Assembly: GCA_032358165.1 (NCBI GenBank)
Contig: JAALGY010000008.1
Location: forward strand, 1,364,001 to 1,428,000
DNA length: 64,000 nt
Direction of reading: 5' to 3'
DNA from: Diplosphaera chodatii
Lineage: Eukaryota; Chlorophyta; Trebouxiophyceae; Prasiolales; Stichococcaceae
Numbering within the stretch: position 1 is the first letter of the stretch; the number at the start of each line of letters is the position of its first letter. Of the stretch, positions 38,101-50,300 are shown piece after piece. The notes under the pieces are model-generated. The model saw nothing but the letters and a program-made list of their open reading frames with translations. It had not been told where the DNA came from and did not search any database. Made by a program: the position numbers and the translations under genes.

Positions 38101-41100
38101 AAGTGGCACATCACAACCTGCATTTGCAGAGCTGTACCTGCGTCACATGCAGAGGAGTCGTACCTGCGACATATGCCGCGACAGCCGTCTTGGCATCGGG
38201 TGCCATCTTGGCCGAGGCCGCAACCCGCAGCACCCGCCGCAGCACTGTCACCGCCAGCCCGCTGAACCCTGCGCCCGCGCCCGCGGCCCGCAGCTCCTCC
38301 ATCTCCTCCCCGCCCAGCAGCTCCTGCACCTGTGCAGGCGTGCCAAAGCATCACTATGCTGTTGTACACAGTACCAGGGTACTCATGGCAGATTGGAAGT
38401 ATCACTACGAGGCCTGAGCTTGGACAGGGGCCTGTGACAGCCATTGTAAAAGCTATGGCACTGCAGGATCAGAAAAGCGGAACGTAATGGCACAGTCCAA
38501 TTCACTTGCAACTCATTCGCATCACCTGTTCCAAAGCCTCATATGGCCTACGCACTGTGACAGCGACTGCTTCGGCCAGAAAGGTGTGGACCGCCGCCAC
38601 GCACCTGTGGCAGGGCAGACCTCACAAGCGTCACGCGACATGGGGTTGCACATGAGGAGCATGTCGGCTGCAGTCATCAGCAACAAGGTGGCGACCCGGA
38701 TTTGAAGCTCCAGGTTGCAGGCCAACACTCACAGGCAAGGCCCTCCCCCAACAGCCAGATGCCACATGGGTTGGAAAGGCTCGCTTGTGCACAGAATAGT
38801 CCGACGTCAGGCTTACGTCAACTGTTCAGGTGAGTTGGGGCGAGTGAGCGGCAGCATGTCCAGCCACAGCCACGCCTCGCCGGTGGTGCACCCCATGCCG
38901 TCCACGGCGCCGCTGGCCTCCAGCTTCTGCACGGCCACATCTCTTGCCGCCGCACGGACATCTACACAAGTAACCGTGAGTCAAGTGTCATGTGAGGTCA
39001 TACTGACTATATCTTCTTTACGCTGCTTGACAGCAAGCGCAGTGAGCGAAAGGGAGAGTTAGAAGATGCAGCTTTGGGGTGATGGCTGCAAAAGCCTGTG
39101 TGTACACCTGCTGAAGGGCTGCCTGACACCAGGTGCAGCAGCGGCAGCAGCGGGACGCCACCCAAGCTGGCGCTGGGCGGCGGCCCTGGAGCAAAGCTGC
39201 CCGGAACAATGCCGCCCGCCGCCCAGTTGACAGCTGGTGCACCAGAGGCGCTGCCGCTCGACACCGGCTGCAAGGGCGCAGCAACAGCTGCAAGCACCTC
39301 CAGCACAGCCTGCTGGCGCGGCAGCGGCAGGCTCAGCGGGTCCTGCAGAGGTCCCACAGCCCAGCATTTGTGATACCCACAGCATGTGGCAGCATACCAG
39401 CTGCAGTGGGAGGCTCAGATGATAGTATGGCAACATGTCCTGCCCAGCCATGCTCTCCTGGGCAAGATGTCCTGTGCAAGACACATGGTGGTGGAAGCGT
39501 ACCACTGGCAGGATCCGCCCAAAGTCAATGCGGCTGTCGGCAACCGCTGCCGGCAAGCAGCGCTGGTAGCCCGCCATGGCCGCCAGCAACCTCAGGCTGA
39601 GGAGCGACGCCTGACCACCTAGACTCGGCAGCTGCTCTGCCTTCTCAGCTGCCTCGTCAGCACCATCTGCCTCCCCCTCTTCGTCTGCCATCGTCACATC
39701 TGCTCCTGTCCCGGTTGTGCCAGTGCTGGCAGGCCTCACAGGATCCGCCTGCATCACGATGGCATGCAGCCATTGAGATGCTGGCAAAAGTAGCAGCTCG
39801 GCAGCCTTTCTGCAGACCTACTATCTGGCACACCTGCTGCCTGAGTGCGTTGGATGATATAGTGGTATGTTGGGATGCTCAGAGCACAACCTGCCCTGCA
39901 GGACGCTTTACCTCCTGTGCCTCCAGCGCCGTGTGCAGCGCCACCAGGAGCTGCGGCCCTGGCAGCCGTGCCTGCAGCCAGGCGGCCAGGCGCCCACCCC
40001 ACGCAGCCCACTGGCCCCTCTGACCGAGGCCCCTCGCCGCTGCCGCTGCCGCGGCATCAACCGACGCCCCCGCCGCCCCATGTGCTGCCGCGGAGCTGTT
40101 GTTACCCACGGCGGCAGGGCCGGCCGCCACTGCACTGGCCTCGACAACCAGGTCTGCTGCAGCCGCAATGTCGGTGGCGGCTGCCAGGTCGACCAGCAGC
40201 GGCTGCAGGGCGGACCAGATCGAGCACAGCGCGCCCAGCGCTGTGTAGCGTATCAGCGCATTCTCATGCTGCAGGCCATGGGCCAATGACGCCTGCAGTG
40301 CGATGACTCCCGTCAGGATCTCCGACCAATGATGTTCACAATGGGCGCGATGTACAGACACTGCCGGGAAGGGCCTGCAAGGTTCACAGGCCTTTGTGAG
40401 GGCCGGGGGCACGATGCACCGCAGGTGCGCCCGGGTTGCTGCGCCCTCAAATGCTGGTGGCGGTGCGCCGCGAGCGGCAAAGGCCGCAAGCTGCAGCGGC
40501 TGCAGCACGAAACCACAGCGACTCAGAACAGAGACGGTTGACAACACATGGGTGGACCCTTCAGACAGCACATCACCCTTCCCAACAGTTCTCCATATAC
40601 GCCGCAATCTGGATGCACGACTTCCTTGGTGTCATCAGGCTCATGAGGGTGACACCTGCGCCGCTGCAGTCTGGACGGACAGCTGCCCCAGAAGCGTGAC
40701 ACCCGTCAGCCACTGCACCGAAAGCTGCGGCTCCAGCGGCCAGGTGCATGCCGCCTGCAAAGATTCATGGACCACAGTTGACGCATGTGCACACCACTCG
40801 AGCTAGGCGACGCCTGGGCAGCAATTGTGCAGAGAGGAGGTCGTTGCTGCTTCTAGGGCATGGCGTACATCACCGACATGAACATGCTGCGGCTTACCAA
40901 GAAAGCGCATGCCAGCGGCGGGGAAGCATGGCAGACACTGAGCAGGAGCTGCGCATGGGTCCGAGCTGTCCGTACTTGCAACTGTTGCAGCATCCGCAGC
41001 AGCCGGCGATGCCCTGCACACCGTCAAGCGCACCAGCTGCAGAGTGTATCCACCAGATACAGCACGATGTCTCCCTGAACAAAAGACTATGCCAGCTGTC

Positions 41101-42882
41101 GTGCCTCATGTCACCACGAACAGCGGCCTGACTATGACTTTGGCAGTGTTGCAGACCCGGTGATTGCTGGCCTCCAGGGTCAGCGGCTGCACTGGCATGC
41201 GGTGGGTCAGCCAGGCCATGCGCCGGGTCGGTTGCCAGCTGCAGCAGCATCTGGTATGCCGTCTGCGAGATCGCTGCCAATGCTGCTGCCGCCTCACCAC
41301 CAGGGGCATCCGTACCGTCCTCAGAGTTATGCGCTGCCAAGGCTGCCACCTGGCAAGGGTATTGGCGAATAAGATGGTTTTCCGAGCAACGTCAGCCCAG
41401 GTGCAAGCAGGTAGGAAGGGGTGTATGGCATTTCATGCAGGGTGTCACACTGGGGTTGCTGCCAGGTCATCAACCTGCACCTGGAACAGGCCGGCACCGC
41501 TGAAACCTGCTGCTTGCACAGCCGCAGGGAGCCCAGCCGCGGGCGCCAGGACATCTCGCTGGAGCACCGCCAAAGTCTCAGAGAGCAGCACGGGCGGCAG
41601 CCCAGGAAACGTCTGAAAGAGGCTGTTTATTGGTGTCCTACACTCGAGGCAGGGGGATGGTCGTGTCGAGCTGCTGTGGTGTGTGCAGGCATCCAACGTA
41701 CCCCACGTGTCAGGCATGCGGGTAGCACAAATATCAACACTGATGCGCTCCTCCAGACGGACCCTCGGCGCACCTCAGACTGATGAAGCGTGCCCGATTG
41801 GCACCATGGCAGCCCTGCAGCATGGTGATGAGGAAGCGGGCATATGCCACATGTGGCGGCTGCTTCTTAGGATTGGCGTCCAAAGCACCGATGACCGCAG
41901 CTCCCTTTGCAGGCCTGAACAGGAGATGCATCGTTGAGGCAAGTTACCTTCGTGAGCGTTCAACTTGCGGCTGTAGTGTCACTGCCATGTGCAACCACAG
42001 GGCGACACTGAACAACGTAGGCTCAGCAGGAGTCCTGCGCCCTTGAGGCCACACCGTGCGGGCTTCGAGAGCTTGGCCAGCGTCTTGTGGGCCCAGTCCA
42101 GAGCGCGCAGCAGTGCGGACGCGTGCTCCGGCCCGCGAGACGCAGTTGCAGTGAGGACTCGCAGGGCAAGGTTCGCCTCCTCCCAGTCGCCGCCCCCCAG
42201 GTGGCGGTACATGCCCCGCAGCCGCTTGCCTGACATCAAGTCCAATGCACATGATCACGTTGCTCTGATGTCGCTGTCTCTGCTGACATGAGGGCAGCGG
42301 TACATGCCACGAGCTCTGCCTTTGTGAACGTCTTTTTAGCGGCATGGGTAGCTGATTTCCTGGTTCTCACTTGCGTGGTGATCAGCATGCAGCAATTATG
42401 CAAGCGGTCTGTTGTGGTTCGATAGCGGTGCCTCACCTGTGATAGATGCTGCAAGAGTGTTGATCTCCTTCGATACCGCAGCGTCGGTGCAAGAGCAGAA
42501 CAGCACCTCCGCGACCGCCCGCAGCAGCACAGTGGTGACGGCGGCGTTGCGCGCCTGTAAGCACCACGGTTGCCTGCTGATGCTGGTTGCTTGTGCGAAC
42601 GGGTGTTCCGAACTCATCACGATCGAACAGTTGATCAGTTGTCGTGATTCCCCCGTGATGTGCCCACTGTGGCAGTCGGCGCACCATCTGCTGATGGTCC
42701 CATACACGGTCGAGCTCCGTGAACTTCGGTGAGGCAGCAAGGAAGGCTTGCAGAAAACCAGCGCCATCCTGCTTCAGCAGCCGTCTGAAAGCTTTCAGGC
42801 CGTGCACGTTTGTGTCGGCGTCCCTGACAGCTCGCAGCGCTTCCACAACCTCCTCCATTTGGGCCGCCGTCACCGCGGCCAT
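29107..42882 (-). CDS. URB1/Npa1-like nucleolar pre-ribosomal-associated protein
   Basis: This is a large nucleolar factor needed for early 60S ribosomal subunit assembly. The first in-frame ATG is at 42882 (AAVTAAQMEEVVEALRAV); the frame is open further upstream but has no ATG there. N-terminal Npa1-type blocks: RLRGMYRHLGGGDWEEANLA and LRVLTATASRGPEHA (about 42120-42240), ARFLITMLQGCHGANRARF (about 41785-41850), LPPVLLSETLAVLQRDVLAPA (about 41530-41605). Further on: LQHENALIRYTALGALCSIW (about 40215-40280) and DFGRILP (about 39510-39530). C-terminal blocks: DALRRLLAEWAPVDVRRAAL and PAAYDTSFLLPF (about 32385-32505), RLPAITALLLAEVG (about 31725-31765), DRAWLLRLLAAGLQVP (about 31130-31180), QDFQVLRKRFVPELLMALHD (about 30885-30945) and FVPWLAAAAA (about 30590-30620). 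The predicted product is very long, consistent with URB1 (over 2,000 residues in animals). Ala-rich low-complexity inserts separate the conserved parts. I treat the whole 13.8 kb as one gene; a break inside cannot be excluded. Confidence 0.82.
29653..29722. repeat. Two 19-base direct repeats 51 bases apart in a URB1 intron
   Basis: The sequence gcaggactactgttgcggt occurs at 29653-29671 and again at 29704-29722. The location is between the two last readable exons of the URB1 gene, so it is intronic. Confidence 0.8.
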
Positions 42883-43580
42883 TGCGGCGCGGTCGTGACG
42901 AGGGACAGCGTTCGATCGGAACGATGCCAAGGTCTTCCTGTCATAAGCTTACGTCCATCGATGGCACTGCGACGTTATTTTCAGGGGCAAGCATGGCGAA
43001 CTGCATGCTCAGCACTGGACCATGTTCCCAGGCTGCAAAGTCAATGTAGTGTCGATGAGCAACACGTGCCGCCGACCAGATCTCGTGTCAACTAGACTTC
43101 TGACACGTACTACCAATGCGAACTGATTCAATTATGTCGATTTGTGCATGTCTAGCAGACCGCAGGTCCACAGCAGGCACAGCCGCGGCCACCCTTGAGC
43201 ACAGGGGGCAGGTGGGCAGGCATCAGCTGTGGGAAATGGAATGCACTCATGTGTTCGGGACTTGAAGGTGTGCTGAATGCGTGAAGATGCGCAATCCAAG
43301 CATGGAGTGGAGCAACGGGGCCATAACATTGCAACGTTCATGCCAGATTTGATGAATTGTCTGTAAAGACAGAGAGGATAACCGCTACATTTTTGCTGCG
43401 CATGCTGTTTGCAGCTGAGGTATCAATGCCGCCATCATGGCGGCATGGCGGCAGTCAACGAAGGCAACTGTTCCACCAGGCTTTGGCCAATACCTGCTAA
43501 CTTACTGCTGGTCATGAGCATGTATCATACACCTGTTGAAGGCTATCCACATGGCCATGGCATGCGGTGCCGCTGCTAGA
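42883..43580. other. Upstream region of URB1 gene
   Basis: It contains the promoter and 5' UTR of URB1 (-) and the 3' UTR of the GYF_2-type gene (-). A 21-base palindrome is at 43426-43446. No coding exon was seen. Confidence 0.5.
43426..43446. repeat. 21-base inverted repeat (10-base arms, 1-base centre)
   Basis: Arms atgccgccat and atggcggcat flank a single c. A third partial copy of the arm (ggcatggcgg) follows directly. It is either a hairpin or a dimer-type protein binding site about 545 bases upstream of the URB1 ATG. Confidence 0.8.
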
Positions 43581-44546
43581 TCAGTACATATCGTCGACCT
43601 GCGACGATTTGAACTGCCTGTGCTCGCCCCGCTGCTTCCTGATGTTGGCCAGCGCCGGTCGCAATGCAAAGGTGCGCTTCACCCACGCCGCCACTTGCAC
43701 TGCATTCGAACCACATTCTGCTGTGGACACAGCCAATAACATCGAAGCATAGGGCTGCACAAAAGCTGCATGCTGCAGCATGCTGGTGCTGGCTGCACCA
43801 GGAGAGCCCCAAAACGCACCCTCTGGCGTCCGGATCTGTGCCACCAGTGTCCTAACATTGCGGATCGGCAGCCAATCCACCAGGCCTTGGCCCCACACCA
43901 GCGTGTTCTCATCGATGATGCCGTGGACCCAGCACTCTCGCAGCACCTATCGAACGCATGATATAGAAGTCGGTCATGTGTGTGCATGCATGTTGGGTTG
44001 CGCTTTCATGCCATTATTGACGCATTGGCATCTGCAGTGGCTATCTTCATGGCAACAGTGCAAGACACTGATCGCCGCTGAAAATCAGCATACTATAACA
44101 TGCAAAAGGATTGCCCACCGGAAGTGGGCATGGACCCCGCGGCACGGACATCCTGTCGCGGTAGTACCATATGTTCTTCTTCGTAGCCTCCCGCACATAG
44201 TCCACGACTTGCCGCTCATAGTGGTCGTACCTGATCGCGGGCGATGATATAGTCACGAATGATAGGCAGCGGGGGATCGCATGCCCCTTAGGTGACATGT
44301 CCCCACCACGACAAGATATGGTGAAGGTGATCTCTACACTGCCGAGCCTGCGACTTACTTGTGGCCACCGGGGGGTTTCGGTGGAGGCTGCCGCTGTGCA
44401 CTGCTGTCTGCCGCGGCGGCCGAGGCGCCTGCTGCATCATTAGGCTGCTTCTTCACGACCTTTCGGACGACCTTCTTCTTCGGCTTGTCCGCTCCATCTG
44501 TGTCTGGTGAAGCAGCTACAGCCGCGGTCTGTTGTTCATCTGCCAT
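43581..44546 (-). CDS. Small GYF_2-type domain protein, probably organellar
   Basis: ATG at 44546 codes a low-complexity N-terminus with a basic patch (KPKKKVVRKVVKKQ) and Ala/Ser/Pro-rich sequence. It ends at PPKPPGGHK with a GTAAGT donor. Exon 2 (about 44112-44248) gives YDHYERQVVDYVREATKK and NIWYYRDRMSVPRGPCPLP. Exon 3 (about 43820-43950) gives LRECWVHGIIDENTLVWGQG and LVDWLPIRNVRTLVAQI. The last exon gives VKRTFALRPALANIRKQRG and ends at the TGA 43581-43583; the phases of the last two exons join cleanly. The W-YYxDR-----GP-P-----L---W--G-I---T-VW--G---W-P core is the GYF_2 pattern seen in small plant proteins of unknown role. An in-frame ATG at 44591 would add 15 residues. Location and partners are unknown. 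Confidence 0.72.
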
Positions 44547-45429
44547 ACTGTTTCGGTGCTGACCAGGCTGCTGCAGGGGTTGCTCCGGCACTGCACGTCA
44601 GAGAGCGGTGTAGACACAACGGAGAGGCACACTCGGAGTTAGCAGGCTTCTGGTGATGGCGAGTGTGCAAACGAGAGCGCGGTGCGACATTTGACGCTAG
44701 ATCGCATTGCAGCGTGCTTGTGCAGCAGCCGGGCCTACTAACTCCTCCCGATGGTCGTGAAGGGCGCTCTTTCAGTTTCTGCCTTTTGGCTGAAGCTATG
44801 ATCGCGGCTGATCTCACTGCGTGGGTTGCAAGAACACGTTGCAGAGCGAGCAGCATCGACGCTGTGATCCTGGAACTGGACCTGGATCTGTTGTTCCCAC
44901 TGGCGCGCAGTGTGGAAGAGCGTCAAGATCATGCAGTCAGCTACGATGTCGTGTTCATGCAGTGGCATCGCACGCCCTGTGGCGTGCAGGTCCGCAGCGC
45001 CGGCGTCTCAGAGCCTCAATGCAGCACGTCTGAGGCCGTGCTGGAAGTCGGGCCCCGTGCTGCTGCGTCGGGGTGCAGTTCAACATAGGCAGAGGTACCT
45101 GCTGCATGTGACACTGTCGCATGGCATGAACTCCGCAGAGATAAAGAATTGCATAGATTGACTTCAATCAGCAAGCTTGGCAGTACGAGGGATGACCGTC
45201 TCCCCACCATAGGTGCACACAGCCGCGGCAGACCTGCGCAGCTGCAAGCACAGAGCTCGTGGACCCTGACCCCAACTTCAGAATCGAGAAGGCAAGCTCA
45301 GCTGGCATGATGTCTCGCTCAGTCGTTATGTTATGATGGTGAACGGCACATGCGCTTGCTAGCAATGCCGCAACTACATTACATGCTCTCAACACACTGG
45401 CAAGGCGCAAGCTTGTGCCCTGCTTGCAG
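44547..45429. other. Divergent region with the unresolved 5' exon(s) of the DUF2854 gene
   Basis: The promoter of the GYF_2-type gene (-) and the 5' part of the DUF2854 gene (+) must lie here. A transit-peptide exon for the latter is expected, but no single candidate could be chosen by phase or composition. Confidence 0.4.
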
Positions 45430-46799
45430 ATCTCCTTTGGCAAGATCCTGACACCGTTAGGCCTCGGAATGCTGACATATGGCTTTGGCAGCTTCTTCAA
45501 CTTACTGCCAGGCGGCGATGTGTCATCGCTTCTGCTCATCTATGGTGAGCTGGCCTGTAATCCCCATTCGCAATGGCACCGCAGCTGTGTTTGCTCATAC
45601 CTGAGATGTGTCCTTGACGGTGCTACTGCAGGTTTTGTCATCAGTCTTCTGGGCTTTGCGCTCGCATATGCACAGCTGGTACCAGTCCCGTGCAAGACAA
45701 CACGGGACGCATATGACCTGCGTGACGCCCAGGCCACTGACATCCAGAAGCAGGTGCTGTCTTGCAAGGCGTCAGCACACCTTAGCAGAGCGTGTCGAGG
45801 GAGACGTCGATCGGCCTCATGAGCAGAGGTTCACTTCAGTTGGACAGCATGGTCGATGAGTGAAACCTGATGACTCCAGGTGCGTGAAGACGTGACGCGG
45901 TATCGGTACGGAGATGAGCAGCATCTGGACGAGGCACTGGACCGCATCTTCCGCTTTGGCAAGGTACGCTGGAGACTGAGTCAGGCCTTGAAGCATTTGT
46001 GGCTTACAATGCACACCCTGAGCACGCGCTGCATGTGCATGAGAAAAACCACTGTGCTGTTTTGCAATGCTTGCACAGCATTGTTGCACATTGCCCTATG
46101 CAGGGTGGCTCCAAGGGCGTTCCTAGGAGGTTCACACCCATTTTGAAGGGCGTGCGGGAAGAAGTGCGGGATGGCTTCTATGCGCTGGTGAGTGACCTTC
46201 CTCCGACTTCAATCCTTGTTCTCTGGCACTCCAGAATTTTGGACGTCTACCTCCTGTTCACAGCTGTTATGCAACCGTCATGCATGATTATAGGTTCTAT
46301 GCAGACTGCCCTGCTTGATGCCGGTTGGCCTGTGTATAGTCGTCACCAACCAACATGATTAAGGACAGTGCAGCATGTAGCTACACCACAGCGAGAGGCC
46401 TCCTGTGGCGTCAACTGACAGGTGCTCGAGTTCGAGAAGAAGCCAGAGATGGCGTTTGAGGAGTGGACCAGCAGGCAGGACAAGTTCCAGTCGTTCTTTG
46501 GGCCAGGCGTCAAGGCCTCGCTTGAGGAATCAGAGCAGGTGCAATGCATCGTCCAGGTCAATGCTGCAGTTCCAGGATGTTGCACCATGTAGGCCGTGCA
46601 GTGTTCCTGCTGCGTGCTGTATGCCCACTCTCTTGCGCGCACCGCTGTGTGCACAATGGTACGAGAGATGGTTTCCGTGCCGCAGGGTGTGGACGTGATT
46701 TTGGCCAGCGATGGGTCGGGCCAGGGCCGTGGTGGCCCTGAGCAGAAGGATGTGCTGCCGCCGCTGGTGCCCGGCGCACGCGCGCGTCAGCAGCAATGA
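45430..46799 (+). CDS. DUF2854 family protein, thylakoid/plastid type (5' end unresolved)
   Basis: This family is conserved in cyanobacteria and plastids, with two membrane helices and unknown function. Exons are 45430-45544 (ISFGKILTPLGLGMLTYGFG, FFNLLPGGDV, LLLIYG), 45632-45753 (FVISLLGFALAYAQLVPVPC), 45880-45963 (VREDVTRYRYGDEQHLDEAL), 46104-46187 (GVPRRFTPILKGVREEVRDG), 46422-46538 (LEFEKKPEMAFEEW; KFQSFFGPGVKASLEE) and 46686-46799 (VDVILASDG, Gly-rich tail, stop TGA 46797-46799). The two hydrophobic stretches in exons 1 and 2 are the membrane pair; the rest is a soluble domain. A plastid location is inferred from the family. An N-terminal transit peptide is expected upstream but was not identified, so the coding start given is only the first conserved exon. 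Confidence 0.82.
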
Positions 46800-47348
46800 T
46801 GAACTGCCTCCGAGGGGTCACTGAAGGGGCACGTATAGTCGCTCTTCAGAAGAAGCGCCTGCGGGAAAAACAGACACAGCACTGAGGGCCTGCCCAGCTT
46901 GAGGAGTCGGAACGACCATTGTGGTTCCATCGAGAGTCTGAAACCTCAAATAGGGCGACGCTCCAGGGCGTGCCTAGCGGTACTGCGATGCCCAGCAGCA
47001 AAGATGCGCATACGCTGCTCTGCCTGCACGACTGACACACTTCGAATGCTCAAAATCTGGATCGTTATACGCTTTGTTTCCATTCGACCCGCGGCACCGG
47101 TGTGCAGACCCAGCACTTCCCGTACTGCTGTCAGCTCAGTGATCTGAAGGCCGAGGTTGCTTTGGGCACAACATCTGTTCAATATGGCGACTTCTTCGAG
47201 AGGCAACCGCGCGAAGACGCAAGTGTTACAAGAGTGAGCGAGACACTTAGTTTCACGCCTGAGCAGCTGCAGCATGTTGGCACACACCAGCCGTCAGGTC
47301 GAGCACACGATTGCATAGATGCTCTTTGTTTGCCTGTGCAGATGCGAC
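46800..47348. other. Intergenic region upstream of pyruvate kinase gene
   Basis: It holds the 3' UTR of the DUF2854 gene and the promoter of the pyruvate kinase gene, both +. A + frame near 47150-47290 reads without stops but shows no family features and has no phase link to the kinase start. Confidence 0.5.
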
Positions 47349-50300
47349 ATGTCGTCGTTGATCGAGCCTGAGGACCCCTCGGACGGCCTGGCAATGTTCA
47401 CGGCAAGCAAAGGTGCTTCCTGTTGGAACCTGGCAGCGGCGGGTGTCATTTAGGTTTCATGTCTGCGTGGAATGCGATTCACACCACGTGCAAGCTTTGA
47501 CGTGTCCGCGAGAGACACTGGCTTCTGCGCATTCACTTGAGTCTGGGACAACATTACATCAGCTGCCGCGCTGACGGTAGGGTTGCTCAGGCGTAATGTG
47601 TGCTGATGCCGCTGTTGTTCACTGGTGCAGTCGTTGCCACCATTGGTCCGGCGTCACAGAGCGTTGACATATTGTGCAAGATGCTGGAGGCGGGGATGAC
47701 ATGCGCACGCCTGGATCTCACGGTGCAGCTCCTACCTGCCGCTTGCTGTGGTATTTCAGGATGCTCACTCCGCCCTGTGGATCTGCATGCCTTGCCACCT
47801 TAACATGTATGAAGGATGCCACTCCGTTCGATGACACACTGCTAGCCATGCTGTGCAGTGGGGCACCATTGACTACCATCGGCAGACCCTTGACAACATT
47901 GCGGAGGCATCCCGCAAAACTCGGAAACTGTGTGCGGTCATGCTTGACACGCTGGGCCGCGAAATTGTGGTCCGTCGGGATGCGAAGATTGGGGCGGACG
48001 GCTGGCCAGTGCACGAGGAGACCATGAAGATCACCTGCGGGCAGAAGGTGGGTAGTGGCAACCTGGACCACGGAGCTGATGTGTCATGTGTTGCCAGACA
48101 ACATTGGGTGGTGTGCCTCTGCGACAAGTGTCAGTGCAGCATACAATGCCAGCACAGCATCACACATGTTGCCGAGTGTTGTTCCCACTGTCCCGCAGCT
48201 GGTGCTCACGACCAAGAGCCAGCAGGAGGCAGCAAAGGATGCGCTGCCAGTGTCATACGAGAAGCTGCCCAGCATGGTAGAGATTGGCGACGAGATCTTC
48301 CTGGGGCGCTACCTCGTCACCGGCGCGGAGGAGGCTTCCCTCTTCCTGGAGGTGGGTGACTTGAGTCTGCCACCTATGAGTACGCTGTCATCGTCATCCG
48401 CTCCCCATCGCTGAAGCCACATCGGGTGTAACTGGGCGTTCTTGTGTTGAGGGTGTCGTCCGAGGCATCCTATTCTCAGGTGTGGTCAGAATGTTGACAT
48501 ATAAATCACACCACATGCTGAATAAAGAGACCTTGTTGACTGTTTTCGGAACCTGCACCACCTGCTGTGAGCAGGTGACAGACACCACGGCCACGGATGT
48601 CATCTGCGAGGCGCGGAACGATGCCGTGCTGGGCGGCCTGCTCACCGTGTTCCACACGGAGCGCTCCTCCAGCAGCCTCACCAACATGCAGAACGACCTG
48701 CCGGTATGTGCTCCCCAGTGATCGCAAGCCTACAGCAGCATGGTAGTTGTATCCGCATGCGCTCCTGCAATCGGTACCAGGTTGCGCGTGGATGACCTCG
48801 GGCACCCAGCCGCAACGGGGGCACGCAGGTCCTAATATCTGGCGTGAAGTGCACGTATGGTTCATGACCACGTATCTGCTGTCACTCTGTAGGTGCTGCA
48901 CGACTTGGACAAGCAGGCGCTGAAGGCACTGTCTGCAGACTACGAGATCGACTTTCTGAGCTTGTCGTTTTGCCGGGCGGGTGATGACGTGTTGGAGGCC
49001 CGCTCCTTCCTCAAGTCCATCGGGTTGACCACCACCAAGGTACAGATCTGCACCAGCGTGACACTGTCCTGCCGCTGCACGAGCACTCTGACAAGCTGCG
49101 CATGCTGGACTTGCATGCTGTGTTACAGGGTGACACATCTGCTGCCGGCTGCATGTGCAGGGCAACAGCCATGATGATCTATATGCATTGTGCCGTTGTG
49201 TGGCTGCAGGTGTTGGCAAAGCTGGAGTCGCGGCAGTCGCTGTTTGCATTCAAGGACATTGCGTCTGCGTCAGACGGTGTGATCATGTCGCGTGGCAACC
49301 TCGGACTGGATGTCGTCCCAGAGAAGATGGCGCTCATCCAGAAGGTAGGCAATGGGCCGCTTGTAAGTGCATCTGCATGATCCACTGAGAACTTTGCATC
49401 GTCAGGTGTTGCACATCTGTAGCCCCAGGGCACCTCATGCACGGTGCCAGTCGTCCATGCTGCACACATGTGGCTGCGCCAGTCATGCACGACATTGCAG
49501 GCAGCTACACTGGCATTAGGGCAGGATGTTGAAGTGGTCTTTGTCACCATAGGCGATGATTGCCAACTGCAACATCATGGGCAAGCCGGTCATCATCACG
49601 CGGCTGGTCGACACCATGTCCTCCAACCCGCGGCCGACCAGGTGTCAGATTGGCCCAGGCACCGCGAGATGATGTCCCTGTCAGTGATGCACATGCTTTG
49701 CAGTGCTTTCCTGCCATGTCTGTTGCTCAGCAACACACAGTGCAGTGAACTTTTCTGCCTCACAGATGTCCTTGCCGATTGTGGTCTCTTCCATGTCGTG
49801 CAGGGCTGAGGCGACGGATGTGGCGAATGCTGTGATGGATGGTGCGGATGCATTCCTGCTGGGCGCGGAGACGCTGCGGGGCTTCCACCCGGTGCTCACC
49901 ATCGCGACCATCCTGTCGATCGCGCGGCAGGCGGAGGCGGTGTTCGACCACATGCACCACTTCGACCACCTCATGACGGTGCGGCTGCTGCCCCTGCCAC
50001 GCACAACAGCCCCTCCAGGAGAAGGGGGCTGCAGGCCGCCTGCCAAGCAGGTCGCCCTGACTGCAAGCTGACGAGAGGCAAAGGTCACGATCAACTTGTC
50101 AAGTCACAGACTTGAACTTACCGTCTGTGGATGACAAACTGATATGTCTAGTCTGCACATGCAGGAGGCGCTGATTGCGGACAAGGACGGGGACGGGGAT
50201 GGCATGGAGCACTCCCAGTCGCAGTCCAGCATGCACTCCGACTCGCTGCCAGCCCCCTCCGTGCCGCCCGGCGCCCTGCCCGCCTCCTCGCCCTCCGCAG

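Noticed and set aside
42883..42930. Upstream extension of the URB1 frame to 42930
   Set aside because: The extension would start at a TTG codon; the first ATG in frame is at 42882.
47102..47371. + strand frame upstream of pyruvate kinase as an extra N-terminal exon
   Set aside because: It has no family similarity, and the ATG at 47349 joins in perfect phase to the conserved exon 2, so no upstream exon is needed.
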